Source: Coleofasciculus sp. S288 (GTDB lineage Bacteria > Cyanobacteriota > Cyanobacteriia > Cyanobacteriales > Coleofasciculaceae). From it: 5,447 bases of DNA. The position numbers and the translations under genes are program-made. How positions within the stretch are numbered: the stretch's first letter is position 1; each line of letters begins with the position of its first letter. Positions 5,403 through 5,447 of this stretch are shown here, piece after piece. The notes beneath the pieces were generated by a model. That model had not been told where the DNA came from. It worked only from the letters and a program-made list of their open reading frames with translations, and searched no databases. The DNA lies in contig JAIUYC010000368.1 of assembly GCA_020216575.1 (NCBI GenBank), positions 1 to 5,447 on the forward strand. The letters run 5' to 3'.

Positions 5403-5447
5403 AAGCCTTTGATAAGAAACATTACGTTTTGGCAGTTGCACCAGTCT

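Noticed and set aside
5386..5447. Possible promoter upstream of the COP23 gene
   Set aside because: TTATCA could be a weak -10, but no -35-like hexamer lies 16-18 bases before it. The window ends too close to the gene to judge.
1..5447. CRISPR array, tRNA/rRNA or insertion sequence
   Set aside because: No regularly spaced direct repeats, clover-leaf sequence, rRNA motif, transposase or terminal inverted repeats are visible.

Overview
The window looks like chromosomal DNA of a (probably filamentous) cyanobacterium. It carries five copies of the HIP1 octamer GCGATCGC, which is typical of cyanobacterial genomes. It also encodes a clear COP23-family protein, a family known essentially from cyanobacteria. 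Base use is moderate in GC, and most starts have a purine-rich Shine-Dalgarno (SD) sequence.

All six genes read on the minus strand, so the biological order runs from the right edge to the left: COP23 protein (5385-4735), trypsin-like protease 1 (4716-3856), trypsin-like protease 2 (3799-2891), a hairpin plus T-tract that looks like a terminator or attenuator built from two HIP1 sites (2874-2835), an unknown small secreted protein (2804-2181), an unknown 423-residue secreted protein (2123-852), and a third unknown secreted protein (714 to the left edge, cut off by the window). Gaps are 18, 56, 86, 57 and 137 bases. Together they cover nearly the whole window, and no stretch over 300 bases lacks a gene.

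Every one of the six proteins starts with a predicted signal peptide, so this is a cassette of exported (periplasmic, envelope or extracellular) proteins. The two proteases are tandem paralogues with intact His-Asp-Ser triads and no PDZ domain. The four non-protease members share short sequence features rather than domains. Three of them (COP23, the 207-residue and the 423-residue proteins) have a low-complexity Gly/Ser/Pro tail that ends exactly in Trp. COP23 and the 207-residue protein also share a QP..NTAP segment in that tail. The 423-residue and the truncated protein share D-[IL]-F-x-P type motifs in Pro-rich linkers and a homologous ribosome-binding site and signal-peptide start. My inference is that this is a co-inherited secreted module in which two processing proteases sit with several tail-bearing partner or substrate proteins. 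The sequence alone does not prove a function.
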